This document shows, piece after piece, positions 36,101-48,330 of a stretch of DNA of 64,000 nucleotides. This stretch comes from Formicarius rufipectus (lineage: Eukaryota; Chordata; Aves; Passeriformes; Formicariidae), in contig VXAU01000303.1 in the NCBI GenBank assembly GCA_013399695.1, forward strand, positions 62,001 to 126,000, given 5' to 3'. Position 1 is the stretch's first letter. Each line of letters starts with the position of its first letter. The notes beneath the pieces were generated by a model. The model made no database searches. It was given only the letters and a program-made list of their open reading frames with translations, and was not told where the DNA came from. The translations under genes were made by a program, and so were the position numbers.

Positions 36101-37116
36101 CCGGGCTGGCAGTTCTGGCCCTCTCCCCAATTTTTTGTTTCTTGGAAAGTAAAGGAACTGAGAAGAACAGAACTTAGTTTTTAAATGAACAAAAAAGAAG
36201 ATAAGATTTAGATTAACTTAAAACCTTCAGATCAGGAGTATTCACCAAACATGAAATTTTTGGTGTGCAAAACTCTTAGATTACCATTAATTGGGTTTTG
36301 CTGTTTGTGACTTGAGAGTTATGATGTCATTTCATGTTTATCTGTGAAGGAACCTGGGTATAACATCATGTGAACATGACCAAGTGTGATGGAATGCCAA
36401 AAGCTAAAGAGAAACAGATGAGTTCTGGGCTGGATACCTGCTCTGCCCTCGTATCTAATAAGGAGAAAGCTGGGATGTGGAAACAGGGTGAACAGTAAGA
36501 AGAGAAAAAAATTTGGCACGTCTTTTGTTGAAATTCAATCTTCCCCCTCCCCAGTATGCCCAGAAACCATCTGCAAACTTTTCAATCATTTTTTAGGATA
36601 CAGTGAATTTTATCATAATTTTGTCAACCAAAACCATATGTGCCTTTTCTATTGACAACATGGAATAACAAAATCATATTTGTTCAGACCACAAGGCAGG
36701 TAATAAATAACTGTGGACACACTGCTACAATTTAACTTTTTTTTTTTTTAAAAAAAAAGGAATTGAATATTACCAAAAAATTTAATTTGGGAGGTAAAGT
36801 AAACTTCTGAAGAGAAAACCATCTGAGAGAAAGCTCGTGGCTCAATAACTTTCCCCTTCCTGTTGGAGCAATTGCAGCTCAGTGTCCCGAGGCCATAACG
36901 AGCCGTTGCCCCGGCCGTGTTTATCCAGGTACCCCCACTGCACCCTCTGGCTGCCCACGGCACGGGAGCCCCCACGGGGAGGGATTCAGTGCCAACCCAG
37001 GCCATCCAGGACGTGCTTCCTCCTCATACACCAGCCGTGAGAGATCTTCCCTTACTCATGTTAGACAAGTTCATCTTTCAGGGGTGACCAAATACTGCCA
37101 CAATCATGCAAAACAG
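33171..37116. other. Unannotated unique DNA
   Basis: About 3.9 kb without a supported gene or family repeat. Three related 'ggggagcct' / 'gagcctttt' words lie close together at 33,313-33,350. A T13/A9 snap-back homopolymer lies at 36,737-36,758. Frames of 150 or so codons at 34,472-35,042 overlap on both strands in GC-rich DNA and lack motifs. Confidence 0.5.
36737..36758. repeat. T13-A9 homopolymer junction
   Basis: Thirteen T followed directly by nine A. It can self-pair, but no gene context suggests a terminator. Confidence 0.9.
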
Positions 37117-37322
37117 CCTTTCCCTGAGAGGTGGTGAGGCTCCGGTATGGGTTACCCAGAGAAGCTGTGGCTGCTGCATCCCTGGAAGTGTCCAAGGCCA
37201 GGTTGGGCGAGGCTTGGAGCAACGTGGGGTAGTGGAAGGTGTCCCTGCCTGTGGCAGGAGGTGGGGTGGGATGAGCTTTACTGTTCCCACCCAAACCATT
37301 CTATGGTTCTATGATTCCATGA
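37117..37322 (+). mobile_element. CR1 LINE 3' end
   Basis: It runs from 'ccctgagaggtggtgaggct' through 'gaagctgtggctgctgcatc' to a well-kept terminus, 'ctatggttctatgattccat'. The 5' part differs from the '...gggtgggcaggccctgg' type seen in most copies, so it is likely another CR1 subfamily. Confidence 0.94.
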
Positions 37323-38219
37323 AAAATCTTCACTCTAGAGCATCAAAACAGTCCTGCCCCGGCTGGCTTTGCTGACAAGCAGCAAGTGCTCATCCTTTGA
37401 GTCTAAAAAAATGCATAAATTAGGAATGCATGGAGCCACCTAAGGCACTTCAGAGGAGTCAGCCCTTTTGAGGGGTACTGGGCTCAGCCTCTGATCACCA
37501 AACCCCCAACAGGGAGTATGGCACAGATGTGTTAACAATACCGGTTAGCCACTGGAAGAAGTTCCTAAAAAAGCTGGTAAATTCCTTGTCTCAGGCTGTC
37601 CATAACTTGGACAGGCAACTTGCCTGGTCGGTGCTTTAATGAGACTTTGAGCTTAAAGGATGAAAATTATTACAGTGCGGTTACACTGAAGTTCAGGTTA
37701 AGTGACTTAAAGAAAACAAATCAGTGAACCCATGTGCAGACAAACATATGGTTTGAATATGATTCCATATATTACATTAATAAACATGCAATTGTCGTGG
37801 TGTTAGCAGTGATAAACAGCCATGGGTTTTTACGGCGATGCCTCATTAAGATTCTCTTGGGGCCATGGTTGGATCTCCACCGCTGGACTCTCGCCCCACC
37901 CTTTTTAGTGCAGCTCCTCCTCACTTCTCATCATGAACCACAACATTGAGCTCTGCCATGTTTTCATTTTTTCCACGTAACAGTGAGATAGACAAAAAGA
38001 CACAAACCTTGGGCTTGAAGAATTTACTCTTAAAGCTCTTCTTGTTTATTGCAATAATATCTCAAGACTTCAGTTGGCTTGTGGCTTCAGGGTGATGAAG
38101 CAGGAAGACACAAAGTCCATCTTGAACCTTCCCAATCTAAAGGGCACAAAGGAAGCAGAGGAAAGTTATACAATTTGTCAGCAATGATAATGATAAAATA
38201 ATTAATAGACATTGCAGGT
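37323..38219. other. Unannotated unique DNA
   Basis: No supported feature. It is mildly AT-rich with one enhancer-like patch near 37,730-37,860. Confidence 0.5.
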
Positions 38220-38360
38220 CTTTAAAGCCTTCCTGCTAAGTTCTTGATGATCTTAACAAATAATCAATTAAAGCCTTCTGAGATTAGTGAGCGTTGTTAT
38301 CCCTGTTTTATGGATTAGGTGACTGAGGTACAAAGGGATTAAATACTCAGTCCTGCACCT
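38220..38360 (-). mobile_element. MIR-like ancient SINE relic
   Basis: The reverse complement of 38,295-38,345 reads 'taatccctttgtacctcagt' and then 'aatccataaaacagggataa'. This matches the MIR segment of the form CTGTGCCTCAGTTTCCTCATCTG followed by AAAATGGGGATAA. It is followed, as in MIR, by an AT-rich segment containing 'taatctcagaaggctttaat'. MIR relics are known in birds at low density. The tRNA-like 5' head is not recognisable, so assignment rests on the core alone. Confidence 0.6.
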
Positions 38361-38426
38361 TTCTCCCAGGTCAGGCCTCATCCTGCCCCAAACCCTCATA
38401 CACCCATGGACGTGCCAGCACCAACA

Positions 38427-38480
38427 AGTGTAGGACTGGATGATCCTGAAGCTCTCTTCTAACCTTGATCATGTTATGAA
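38427..38480 (+). mobile_element. Possible decayed CR1 terminus
   Basis: 'aggactggatgatcctgaag' followed by 'cttctaaccttgatcatg' resembles the last 50 bases of several CR1 subfamilies ('ggactagatgatct...ccttccaacct...attctatga'). It is short and diverged, so the call is tentative. Confidence 0.4.
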
Positions 38481-38833
38481 GTCAGGAGAGCAAATCCTGA
38501 GCATTTTCAAGGATGACACATGGGAGGGGAGAGGGTTGTTTGGCTGCTGAGCTCTATGGGGTCTGCTCCTTTATCTGTTTGTTAACACCATCACCTCTTT
38601 GAACCTGGTTTCTCAGGACAGTGTCAGTCAATCCCAATTTGAGGTCATAGTTAACAAGGTAATGATGTTTCCAAATTACTGGAAGGAGAAAGGTAGAGAT
38701 AACGTGGAATTTGCTGCAATGCCAAGACCCATTTAACAGGCAGAGTGTATTTCTTCAGAAAGTAATGACAGCTGAGGACTTGGTTAAGAGTCAACAATAA
38801 TCCCATTGCTGCTTCGCTGACAGTGCCCGTGGA

Positions 38834-39610
38834 GTGGGAGTGCTTCAGGGAGACGGTGTTCTACATGTGGCTTCTCTGAAGCTGGAGATGCAGGAGCTCC
38901 ACAAAATCTCCCATCTCACAGATGAATCCATGCACAACTCAGCCCATGAGCTGCTTGCAGAGACACACGTTGCTGTCCCATTGAGACTGTTGAGGAATAC
39001 AGCTGGTCCAGGTAGCTGGACTCAGCGATTGATATGCAGATGGAAATGCAGATGGAGCTCTGGGGGCAAGCCCGGGGCAAGAGGCTGTGACCTGCCAGCC
39101 TCTGGGATAACAAACAGCACAAAGATGGGTAAGCCAGCCAGGTGAACGGACACTGGGAGAGACACAGCAGGAGCTGGGAATTGCCAACCTTTTGGAGAGC
39201 AACGGAGACGAACACTGGTGACACCAGTGAGGTGGACGGACAGGGAGAGGAGGGCAGGAGCCTGAAGATGCAGGAGGAAGAGGGAGACTTGAGTGTAGAC
39301 TGTGAGGGGATGAAAGCCCAGGAGTCCCTTTGTTGGGTTTCTGTGTTACTGCACTGGGAATAAATGGCTTTATGGAATGAGCCATCTGAGACTCTGCTGT
39401 GGGAAAGCTGGGGTGGAACCTGTAAGGAAAGCTGGTCTGACTGTGTGAGTGGGGTGTGTGGGGAGTCAGGCGAGGACCTGTCGGGTCACTGGAGCCACCG
39501 CTGTGGAAGGGCTTCAGTGCCAGCCCTGAAAGTCTCTGGCCTTGGCAGTGTGACTGCCAGGGAGTCTGGGGATTGCACACTGGGAAGCTTTCTTAACAGA
39601 GACCACAAAA
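38834..39610 (+). other. GC-rich LTR-like block (tentative)
   Basis: A GC-rich, purine-rich block stands out from AT-rich flanks. It carries an AATAAA signal at 39,358-39,363 after 'ggtttctgtgttactgcact', and short repeated words such as 'atgcagatgga' twice at 39,034-39,057. This arrangement recalls avian endogenous retroviral solo LTRs. However, I found no TG...CA ends or target-site duplication, and no viral gene. Overlapping frames of up to 213 codons on the minus strand have low-complexity Pro/Ser composition and no domain. It could equally be unique DNA. Confidence 0.25.
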
Positions 39611-42600
39611 CCTACAAACAGTGGCCAAGAAATGTCCCACCACAATTAATAATTAGTAATTGGCTTCACCTTTCTTATTTCTTAAGACCTGGTGTAACTT
39701 TTGAAGGAAACCAGCCCTTCCTTGGGAGCTGGGAGGTGCCTGCATTGAGCAGAAGGTGTGGATGCCACCTTTCAGCAGGGACCTCTTGAGATGTGGCTGC
39801 TGCTGGGAAGGTCAGAACTGGGCTTTCCTTCCATCCTACCCTGAAGCTTCAGCCCAGGGACAGCTGTTGGAAGAGGACTGGTGGTGGCAGGGAGTGGTGG
39901 GGAGAGCGTTTGAGAGGTGTGGAGTCTAAAAGGGGGTGTCCCTCTTGCTGCAGGGTGGCCAAGGCAGCCAAGTGTTGGGCGAAGAGGTGGTGAACCTGTG
40001 TTCTGAGGTGGTGAGAGACAAGACCCCTGTGCAGTCTGGGTCCTTCCTGCTGTTGCCACTGGCCAATGGATGTGCTTTGCTTGGGGTGACCTCAGTCTGT
40101 GACTCCACATCTCTGTGTCTGGGCTGGGGGTGTCCCCACCCTGCTGAGGGGGCTCAGGTGTGATTGAGAGCCCCGGCAGGTCCCTCACCCCAAAGGACCT
40201 CCTGCCCTGACTTGTGCATCTGGCTGGAGACACCTCTCACCTCCTGAGCTCTGACAAATTGCTGGTGGGTCCCGCATTTAACCTCCTGCACAGCTGCTCC
40301 TGGCACTGAGCCTTCTTGTTGAACTTACTACACTGCACAAGGGCTTGTTTAGCAGCAAATCCAGGAGATTTAGGGGACCTGTGGCAACTGCTGCACTTGG
40401 GAAAGATGCACTGGAAATATCTAAAGAGGTTTGTTGCCACATGCGGTAGAAACAAGGTTTTGAGTGTTTTTTCTCCTCCAACAGATGCTCTGTTTTCCAT
40501 CCCTTTCGCTGTTTTCTAACAGAATTTCTTCTGCCTCCTTCTTTATGTGGAAATGAAGGACAGTACTTGCCCTGTCCCCAAATAGGGCCATTTTCTTAGA
40601 AATCCATGATTTTCAAGGCAAAGCACCTGTGACCCATGTTTCTTTTCGGGCAAATGGAAAGGGAGAACACACAGTGTGTTTTGCAGTGAAAATTAGACTA
40701 TTTTTATTTCCAAAGAGATCTCATTAACACCTAATTTCCAGGTAAAGGAGCCACTTGTTGTGTCTTCCTTTCTGAACATTGAAGGAGGGATATTTCATCA
40801 TTGTTTTCTATAAGGTGCTCAAACCTGCGGGATCCACAACTCCTTTCATAACTCACTGCACTGATGGCTTTGTCTGGGTTGTAAATTCAAGTAGTTGCCA
40901 CCAGTCTCCTTTTTTTCTCTTTAATATTGCATCTAATATTTAATAAGCATAGAAATTATGAAAATGCTGTGGAATGTGTGACTGTGAATTGGGTTGAGAC
41001 TGCTAAAAATCCTTGTTTTTCACAGAGATAGGTGGTTCTTTTGTGTTGTTTTATTTTTAAAACAAACCAGAAACCACTCCAAGAGCACTAAAGGAACTTT
41101 AAAAGGCTTGCAGAAATGCTTTGCAGGTCTAGGTGCTAATAAACACAAGCACCCTGTTCTCAGTACACTTTAAAGAAAAACAAGATTAGTTAGGAGGCCC
41201 GAGTTTCAAAAAAAAGCACCTTCTGCCTTCTAAAAGCAGAAGGCAATTCCATGGGGGCAGCTCCTCCACGTGGGCAGGGTGAGGGCCAGGAAGGGAAGCT
41301 GAGTTGGAGAAAGTGCTACTTAAAGTAAATGCTAATGATTTAAAATGTTATTCCTTCTGTGCTTTTAGAGAGAATGAAAAAAAAAAGGTAAAAAGAAAAA
41401 GTAATAAAGGCTTCCAGCCTGTACCTCATCTCCAGTCACTCCCGTGAAATTCCCAAGAGAGCATCCAGGCTCCCCTCTCCCCCTCTTTAAAAATGGTGGA
41501 CCTGGAACCACTTACAAGAGAGGCTTAATAAGAGGCAAATGTGTTTTATATTTTGTATCTTGTTAAGTGAAAAAAGATGGATTCTCACAAGTAGTCTCCT
41601 GGTGCAGATTTGAGTGGTCTGTGCATGCAAATGTTGTGATGCTTCGGCTGCCAGCATCCCGCTCCAGTCCCCCTTGGCCACTTAAAATCCCACCCCCAGA
41701 GCGAGCCGGGATGAAATTGCTTCATTTGTACAATGGATCTGCAGATCTGGGGAGCTTGTTTCTATCTGATTTGCTGATAATTTACTCCTCATTTGATTTT
41801 TTTTTTCCCTTTTCTTTCCCCCCACCTCCTTAGAAAGGAAACACTGTCTCAGCTCACATCTCTTCCCTAAGGAGGGAGGAATTGTTTCATCGGGCTGAGA
41901 GGATGATTGAAAGTAACTGAAAAAATTAAAAAAGACCTACACAAAGATGGCATATTTTTTAGAGGACAAGAAAAGCCCTTTGCATCTGAAAACTGAGACT
42001 AAAATTTTTAATTTATATCCTTGTTTGCTGAAAAATCTGCTCAAAAAATCCACAGTGCCTTTGTGAAGGTGTGTGTGGAACAGCAAGGCGTATTCCCCCT
42101 CAGATAATCATTTTTATGACCTTTTGGTGCAAGATAGGGCCATGCTCACTGTCTGCTTTCACTAGTCAGTGGTGAGGAAACGCCTTCTATTTGTCTTTGA
42201 TCCAGAGATCTGGATTGCTAAACCTCATGGCCACAATTAAAGACAGTCCTGCTGCAAACCTGACCTCTGCCTGCTCTCAACTTCATGTAAACTTTTCAAT
42301 ATGGATGTAATTTTGTATTAAATTACCCGTGCTTTATTGCTTTTTGTACAGCGCTGTCCTGTTGCCTTTTAAAAATCTAAAGAGTAACAGAAATCTTGCA
42401 GTGCATCTGCTTAATTATGTAATTATAGACTTGTTTTCCTGCATTTAGGAGCTTTTTTGGATGGGTTGTCTGTTGGAAAAGTGTGATACTTGAGGTGGAT
42501 TGGTTTGCTGTGTCCTCGGAGCACATCCAGAATAACCCATGTAACTGCAGCCGAGGTTTGCTGTCCTGGGGAGCTGGTGTTGACATGTGCTCTGCCTTTG

Positions 42601-42803
42601 GGGCAGCCCAGTGGGCTGTGAGGCTTTCCCCCAAACACTAAACACGACATCAGCCTGGGATTTTCACTCTGTGGTTGTGTAGATTTTCTGTTTGAATGAG
42701 GACTGAACTCCTCAGCTTTAGGAGATCATGGCAATCACAACGTGATTGGAAGGGACCAGGAGGCACCAGCTGAGCTCCCACCACTTCTGAAAAGGACTTA
42801 AAA
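39611..42803. other. Unannotated unique DNA
   Basis: No supported gene or family repeat. It is GC-richer to about 40,300 and AT-rich afterwards. Enhancer-like texture appears around 41,740-41,960 and 42,290-42,440. A small hairpin (CCTTCTGC / GCAGAAGG) lies at 41,219-41,243. Confidence 0.5.
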
Positions 42804-42926
42804 CCTGTGTGGATGTGGCACTTGGGGACATGGTTTAGTGGTGGCCTTGGCAGTGCGGGAGGAAGAGTTGGACTTGGTGCTCTTAGGGGCTTTTCCAACA
42901 CAAATGTCTCTGTGATTCCAAGATTG
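42804..42926 (+). mobile_element. CR1 LINE 3' end, different subfamily
   Basis: 'gtgtggatgtggcacttggg' and 'gacatggtttagtggtggcc', then 'gttggacttggtgctcttag' and 'cttttccaacacaaatg', match the tail type of another avian CR1 subfamily. They do not match the 'gctgtggctgcccc' type found elsewhere in the window. It ends in 'ctctgtgattccaaga'. Confidence 0.88.
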
Positions 42927-43772
42927 GGTCATTGGTGGTCCCACCCAGGTTCTCTCAGGTGGGCAAGACCTACTCACAAAGTTGTGGAGGGAGGGGTCCA
43001 GCAGGACCCAAACAGCCACAGCTCCTGACTGCTTCAAACAAAGACAGGAGAGATTTTATTTTATTTTCAGCAATACTGTGAGAACTGCAGGTCTCCTTCC
43101 AGACTCTGACATGTTAAACAGGCTATGGAAAGATTTTTCCATCACAGCCACTCAGATACTGAAGTGAATAAATAACCAGATATCAAAACATACAACCCAA
43201 GGGAGTAAACGTGATCTATTAGAGACTTAAAATAGAAATTTATAAGGTTAAAAATCATTAAAAATGAATCTAACAGGTGCGGTAATAAAAGAAGAGTTAA
43301 AGGTGTTTGCAGCGTAATCTGGTTGTAGCTGTTGTCTTCTCTGACACTGCCTCACTTTGATCCTGTTCTCCTTTAAGCACAAATGCAGCTTTACCCAATG
43401 ACTCACTTATTCATTGCTTTTTTGGGGGTAAAAAGTGGCATCCACTGGAAACAAACACACTGCATGGAATTCTAGTGACTCCCATACCAAACTGGAACTG
43501 CAGACCGTAAAGCAACTGATGGGAGTGTGTTGTACCTCTTGCCAAGCTGTTTGTACGAAGCTGATGGTGAAACCGTGGCTGACTCCTGGTGAGAAGGCGC
43601 TTTCAGAAGTTTCCCATCCCCAGCAGTGCACATTGTTCCCAACATGTGTGTGTGTGTCCAGTGACCACGGTGCTGGAATTGCCTCTGGGATCACGGGAGA
43701 GGCTGCCGTGGTCCCACACGGCGTCCTGGGGGTGTGAAGAAAGCACCTAAAGCTAATTAATTGCCCAGAAAA
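42927..43772. other. Unannotated unique DNA
   Basis: Nothing is recognised. A short (GT)n-like run lies near 43,643-43,656. Confidence 0.5.
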
Positions 43773-43921
43773 CCTGTCCCATCCCTGGAAGTGCCCAGGG
43801 CCAGGTTGGACGGGGCTTGGAGCAACCTGGGAAAATGGAAGGTGTCCCTGCGCATGGCAGGGGTCAGAACTGGATGAGCTTTAAGGTCCCTTCGCACCCA
43901 AACCATTTGGTGATTCCATGA
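43773..43921 (+). mobile_element. CR1 LINE 3' end
   Basis: A short tail beginning at 'tgtcccatccctggaagtgc' and ending at 'caaaccatttggtgattcca'. It lies about 850 bases from the copy at 42,804 but belongs to the common tail type, so the two are independent insertions. Confidence 0.94.
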
Positions 43922-46839
43922 CTGTGCTGAGGAGCAACAGATGTTTAGAAAAAAGCTTCTCTTGCCCTTTTTTCCCAGCTAAAAAATGATACAGTGAGGA
44001 AATGGAATTTTTCACCTAAACATCTGCCTTGATTGAAAGTCTTTGACCTTTAACATGAAAAACAACAACTAATTTTTGAAAGCAGATTTTTTTTCTTTTG
44101 CATTTTTGATAAGACTGAGCCCAACAATTACTTGTGTAAATGGACTGGGTTGGGTTTATTTCCCACACAAGAAAGGGAGAAAATGCTTTGTGACAAGCTT
44201 TAATCAAAAGTCAGTTAAAGAAATGTTTTGTCATGTGGATTCCATTTCCTGGGATGCTGAGCCCAGAACCTGGGATGCCTGGGCTTTCTTCCAGAGCCTT
44301 TGCTCTCTGGCTAAGAGGGAAACTGGAAACTGGACAATGGAGTGTTTTGAAGGGTAAAATCTCCAAGCAGCTCGGTGGGTGCAGTGGGAACCTTCCCAAG
44401 GAGCTGGTGGGACTGAGTTGAGGAAGGAGCATGGATGTTATACATGGAGCATTGAGGAGTTTGATATGGGGAGTGGTGCAAACGCTGAGTTTCTTCTTGA
44501 AATAAGGCTTGGAAATCATTGTATGAGTGTGTCGGTGAAAAACGACCCATCAACAATTGGCATAAATGTGTGACAGAGCTGCAGCCTCGGCCTGGAGGGT
44601 GCCAGGCAGGGACAGGGAGATCCACAGGGAACTGGGCACAGGGCGGTGCTTTACTGATTCGGATTTTTAATTCTGTTTATCTGGTATGTGTTCTGTGGCT
44701 GAGCAAACCCCACCTGGGAGCTGACAGCACTCGCTGCTTCTGCACGAACCCAGCACTCTCCTGCCTCACAGCCCACGTGCTCTGCCAAGGAAACCTCGAG
44801 TCCCATGTGTGCCACCACCTGCCCACGTGCCCTTTCCCTCTTGGTTGCCTATGGTTGGAACGGGAATTAAACCGCAACTTGCTTGAGGTGGTTGAGGCTT
44901 TTTAATTATTACCATTAACTACTGTAATTCTGGATTTTTTAAACATTAGCAGAAATGTTCCCTCCATTTTTACATCTGTCTGTGCTCCTCTGCTCGGTGT
45001 GTTCAGTGTCAGGGAGTCCCCAAGTTTAATTTGCATTTGTGGAAAGAAATTCCCCTGATTGGTTTTAAATGTATCACCTTTGAATTTCATGGAGGATGCC
45101 CAGGTACTCACGGTATGAGGTGGATCAGAAGCAGCTGATCTACCCCTTGCAGGTTGTTTATTATCTTATTGCTGTTCTTATGTCTCCTCTTATTTATTGC
45201 CTAGTTAAGATTAGGAAAAAGTCTTTCACTCTGGTCATACGAGAGATTTTCTGTGTCCCTGGTCATTTCCTGAAGTTTGCTATGAACCACCTCTAACTGT
45301 GCACTATTAGTTTGTCAGTAGGATGTCCCTACTGAATGTTGCAGCTGAGAACACTCCATTTCCATGTATTACATACTATTTTCCCATATTACTCAGCATC
45401 CTCCTTGGTGGTCACAAGGGAAGTCAACTCTGGTGCCCATTTCTCTTTGGAGAGCCCTGGGTGGCACTGTCCTTGTTCACACCACTGTGTGTATTTTTGT
45501 TGTACTGGTGGCATGTGCAGCTCTTCTTTTCGTCCTCCTGCGTGCAGTGGGAAAGGAGTGGGTTTTAAGGCAACACAGAGATAGGCTGAAGTTATTAAAG
45601 TCCCACTGCCCGTTGATGGGATGGGGCTGCAGGCTCAGGCACTGCCCAGGCTCTGCCTGCTCAGCACCCACCAGGATCCCACAGGATTCCCACCAGGCTC
45701 CCCTATGGGGGTGGCTGTGCTGGGGACATGGGGAAGGGCTGTGGGGACTGGGGTGCTGCAGCTGTTTCCCCAGATTGCCAAACAGGGCAGTTTTGTAATT
45801 ACACCAATTGCCTGATTTGTACTGAAAATTCATTGAGGTTTTGGGGTTGGTGTTGTCACATTTGTCTTTTTTTTTTCTTCTTTTTAATAAATGAATCTTT
45901 CAAATAGGTGTAAAACAGAGAATAAAAATTGCTAAGTTATGTAGTGGAAATTGTGTATAATGGAAGACAAATTGCCAGTTTTTATCAAGAGGCAAAATTT
46001 TACTTCCTTAGTTTGTTTCCTTGTTTTATTTTGCCTCCTTTGATATGAGCCAAGTGGTTGAGGCTGAGATGTCTGTTTGATATTTAGGGAAAGATTTGAT
46101 GCTTTAATAAGGGAATCCTCTGCCTCCCTCATCCATCATTCGTCATCCTCATCCATCCAAACCCCACTGTAAATTTGTCAGAGCCTTTTCCATATTCAGG
46201 GCTTGTATAAATAATGGCTGTTGTGAACAGCAAAAGGAAATGGGAATTTTCTGTTTGTGTTCTGTCTCTGGTTGTAGCCGTGGAAATGTTTAGCGGGTTT
46301 TTGCTTTCAGTGTTTCCCTTTATTGTGGTTGCTGCTGGCCACCCCCTCGAGTTTGTGAGCCTTCCTATAATATCTATATAATAACTATCTAATATATGGA
46401 TGAAACCGCCTGTGCTCGTTACCACGCGCTTTTATCCCGCTCCGTCGTGTCTTCCTCCTTCTCTCTGCTATCTCAGGGATTATGCAGCTTCTCTGCAATA
46501 TTCTGAAATTAATCAAACCAAGGCAAACCTCATGCTGTATTATCCATCACTGGAGGAGAATGATTTCCACAAGCCAGGCAGCTTTACATTGTTTTGTCCA
46601 GGGGCTGCAGTAGAATTCCATTAACTGGAATATGCTGGAAATCTGATTTCTCACAAAACGCATTTGTTAAATATTTGCAAACAGAAAATTTTTACAGTTA
46701 ATGCCAACTGTAGCCCAAACCACAAGTTTCTTTTCCTTTAATTAGGCAGTGGACAAACACACTGTCCACTCCTTTCTGGGCAGTTTCCCCCCTGGAGCAG
46801 CTGTGGTGCGGACACGGCCAGGCTGAAGCGGCTTTGCTC
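43922..46839. other. Unannotated unique DNA
   Basis: No gene, repeat or RNA is recognised. Frames in 44,519-44,905 and 45,323-45,833 have no motifs. The stretch 46,090-46,680 is AT-rich with an enhancer-like texture. Confidence 0.5.
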
Positions 46840-47070
46840 TGCAGGGAGAGATGTAAAAGCTGAATGACTGCTTACCCAGACTATTTTATATTTTTGTCTA
46901 TTATATAATCGAGCTCCACAGGTAATTTCTTTCACTAAATTAGTAACCCTGCTGCAGATTGCAGACACTTAGTTTGATTGAAAGTAATAAAGGGAGATTA
47001 TCCGTAGAGTTCGATGAATGACGGTTCTGACTTGACCCACTGCCCAGAGAGATAAGAATTAATCTTATAA
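46840..47070. promoter_or_regulatory. Candidate enhancer-like block
   Basis: A repeat-free AT-rich block containing 'ctattatataatcgagct', 'cactaaattagtaaccct' and 'tttgattgaaagtaataa', without coding potential. Called on texture only. Confidence 0.28.
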
Positions 47071-47455
47071 ACCTCTCCACACTTCCAGGGCTCTGATCCA
47101 CTGAACAGCCCCTCTTTGTTCCAGGGCAGCCCTGGCTGGAAGAGGGAGCCCAGTTCAGGGAGGGCTGGTCCGGCTCCTGGGAAGACTGTGGATGATTTCT
47201 GAGCAGTGACGTGATTTACTGACAGTGGTACCCAAACCACATGTGGGGCAGCTGGGCCCACACCATGTGTGCAGGAATGGGAAGGTGGAAGTTGGAGACT
47301 GGGAGGGGAATATGGCTGAGCCACAGACACAAGTGCTTGTGTTCCAGACCTTTGTTCTTCCTGAGATGAAGTTCAGCCTCAGTCTGGGATCTGCCTTGCA
47401 CAGGGGTCATTCAGGCTGTGTCTGCTGGCTCCAGCTAGATGAGTGTTGTAGGTCC

Positions 47456-47516
47456 TTTCCCCTTCCCTCCCCCTTCCTCTTCCTTTTCCCCTTCTTCTTC
47501 CCTTCCCTTCCCTCCT
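47456..47516. repeat. CT-rich low-complexity tract
   Basis: Almost pure pyrimidine with 'cccttcc' and 'ttcctt' words. Confidence 0.92.
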
Positions 47517-48310
47517 GTACCACTGGGAACTGACTGGGAGAAGCTGGATGGGGCTTTACACACCTCCCATTGACACAGAGCTGCTATGTAAGTTCAAACA
47601 GTTTCTGCACCATTTTCTCTCCCTTCTTCCTACCCATGGGTTTCCTTGCTCCCTATGCTGCCATGGACTAATTCTTTTGCAGGTATTTTGCCATTGTCCA
47701 AGGTATTTCCTCTCTCCAAATGCCATTGTAATGAGTCCCTCCACAATTCGTGATGTTAAAGTCATTAATTTATTTTGCACAGCTTTTAGCAACACGCCTG
47801 AGTTGCTTGCATGTGATGATTCTGACTTCTCACCTCCTCTTCAGCTTGTGGGTGCTGAGTGTTAGATGAAGTGGGGAAATGGGAATGCCTCTAACGACCA
47901 GAACTGAGCCAGTCTGGACATTTGGGGAGTGACAGTCGCCGGGGAGTGACGCTGCCCACCAGAGGGAGAAGGGGCAGAGGAAAGGCTGGGGTGACTGGAG
48001 GCACAGGGAGGCCCTGCAGCATTGGCGTGTCCACACACTCAGCTCCCGAGCTGGGGGGATGGCACAGGGGCTTCCTCAGGGCAGAGGGACATGGAGAAGT
48101 GCTGCCTTGTACACCCCTCCATTTGTGAAATGAGATGTTGGTACTTTTTGCTGTTCCAGTGTCGTTGCACATCCAAGGTGTGCTGGTGTCAAGGTGATAC
48201 AGACATGGGAGGAAGAGGAGGGAAGGGCTAGGCTGTGGTTGGGAATGCACCATTCTTGTTGGGAGAGGGGCTGAGGGGCAGCTGCTGCCTTGGTTTCCTT
48301 CCCTTACTGT

Positions 48311-48330
48311 GAAATGAAATGAAATGAAAT
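48311..48330. repeat. (GAAAT)4 pentanucleotide array
   Basis: Four exact tandem GAAAT units. Confidence 0.95.

Noticed and set aside
38939..39580. Minus-strand open frame of 213 codons, the longest in the window
   Set aside because: Its composition is Pro/Ser/His-rich, as expected from purine-rich DNA read on the opposite strand. No motif is present, and competing frames of similar openness overlap it.
41219..41243. Small hairpin CCTTCTGC / GCAGAAGG as a microRNA precursor
   Set aside because: The stem is only eight bases, too short for a microRNA hairpin, and it matches no mature microRNA I recognise.
47436..47470. Possible CR1 end from 'ctagatgagtgttgtaggtc'
   Set aside because: The similarity covers too few bases, and the following tract is simple C/T sequence.
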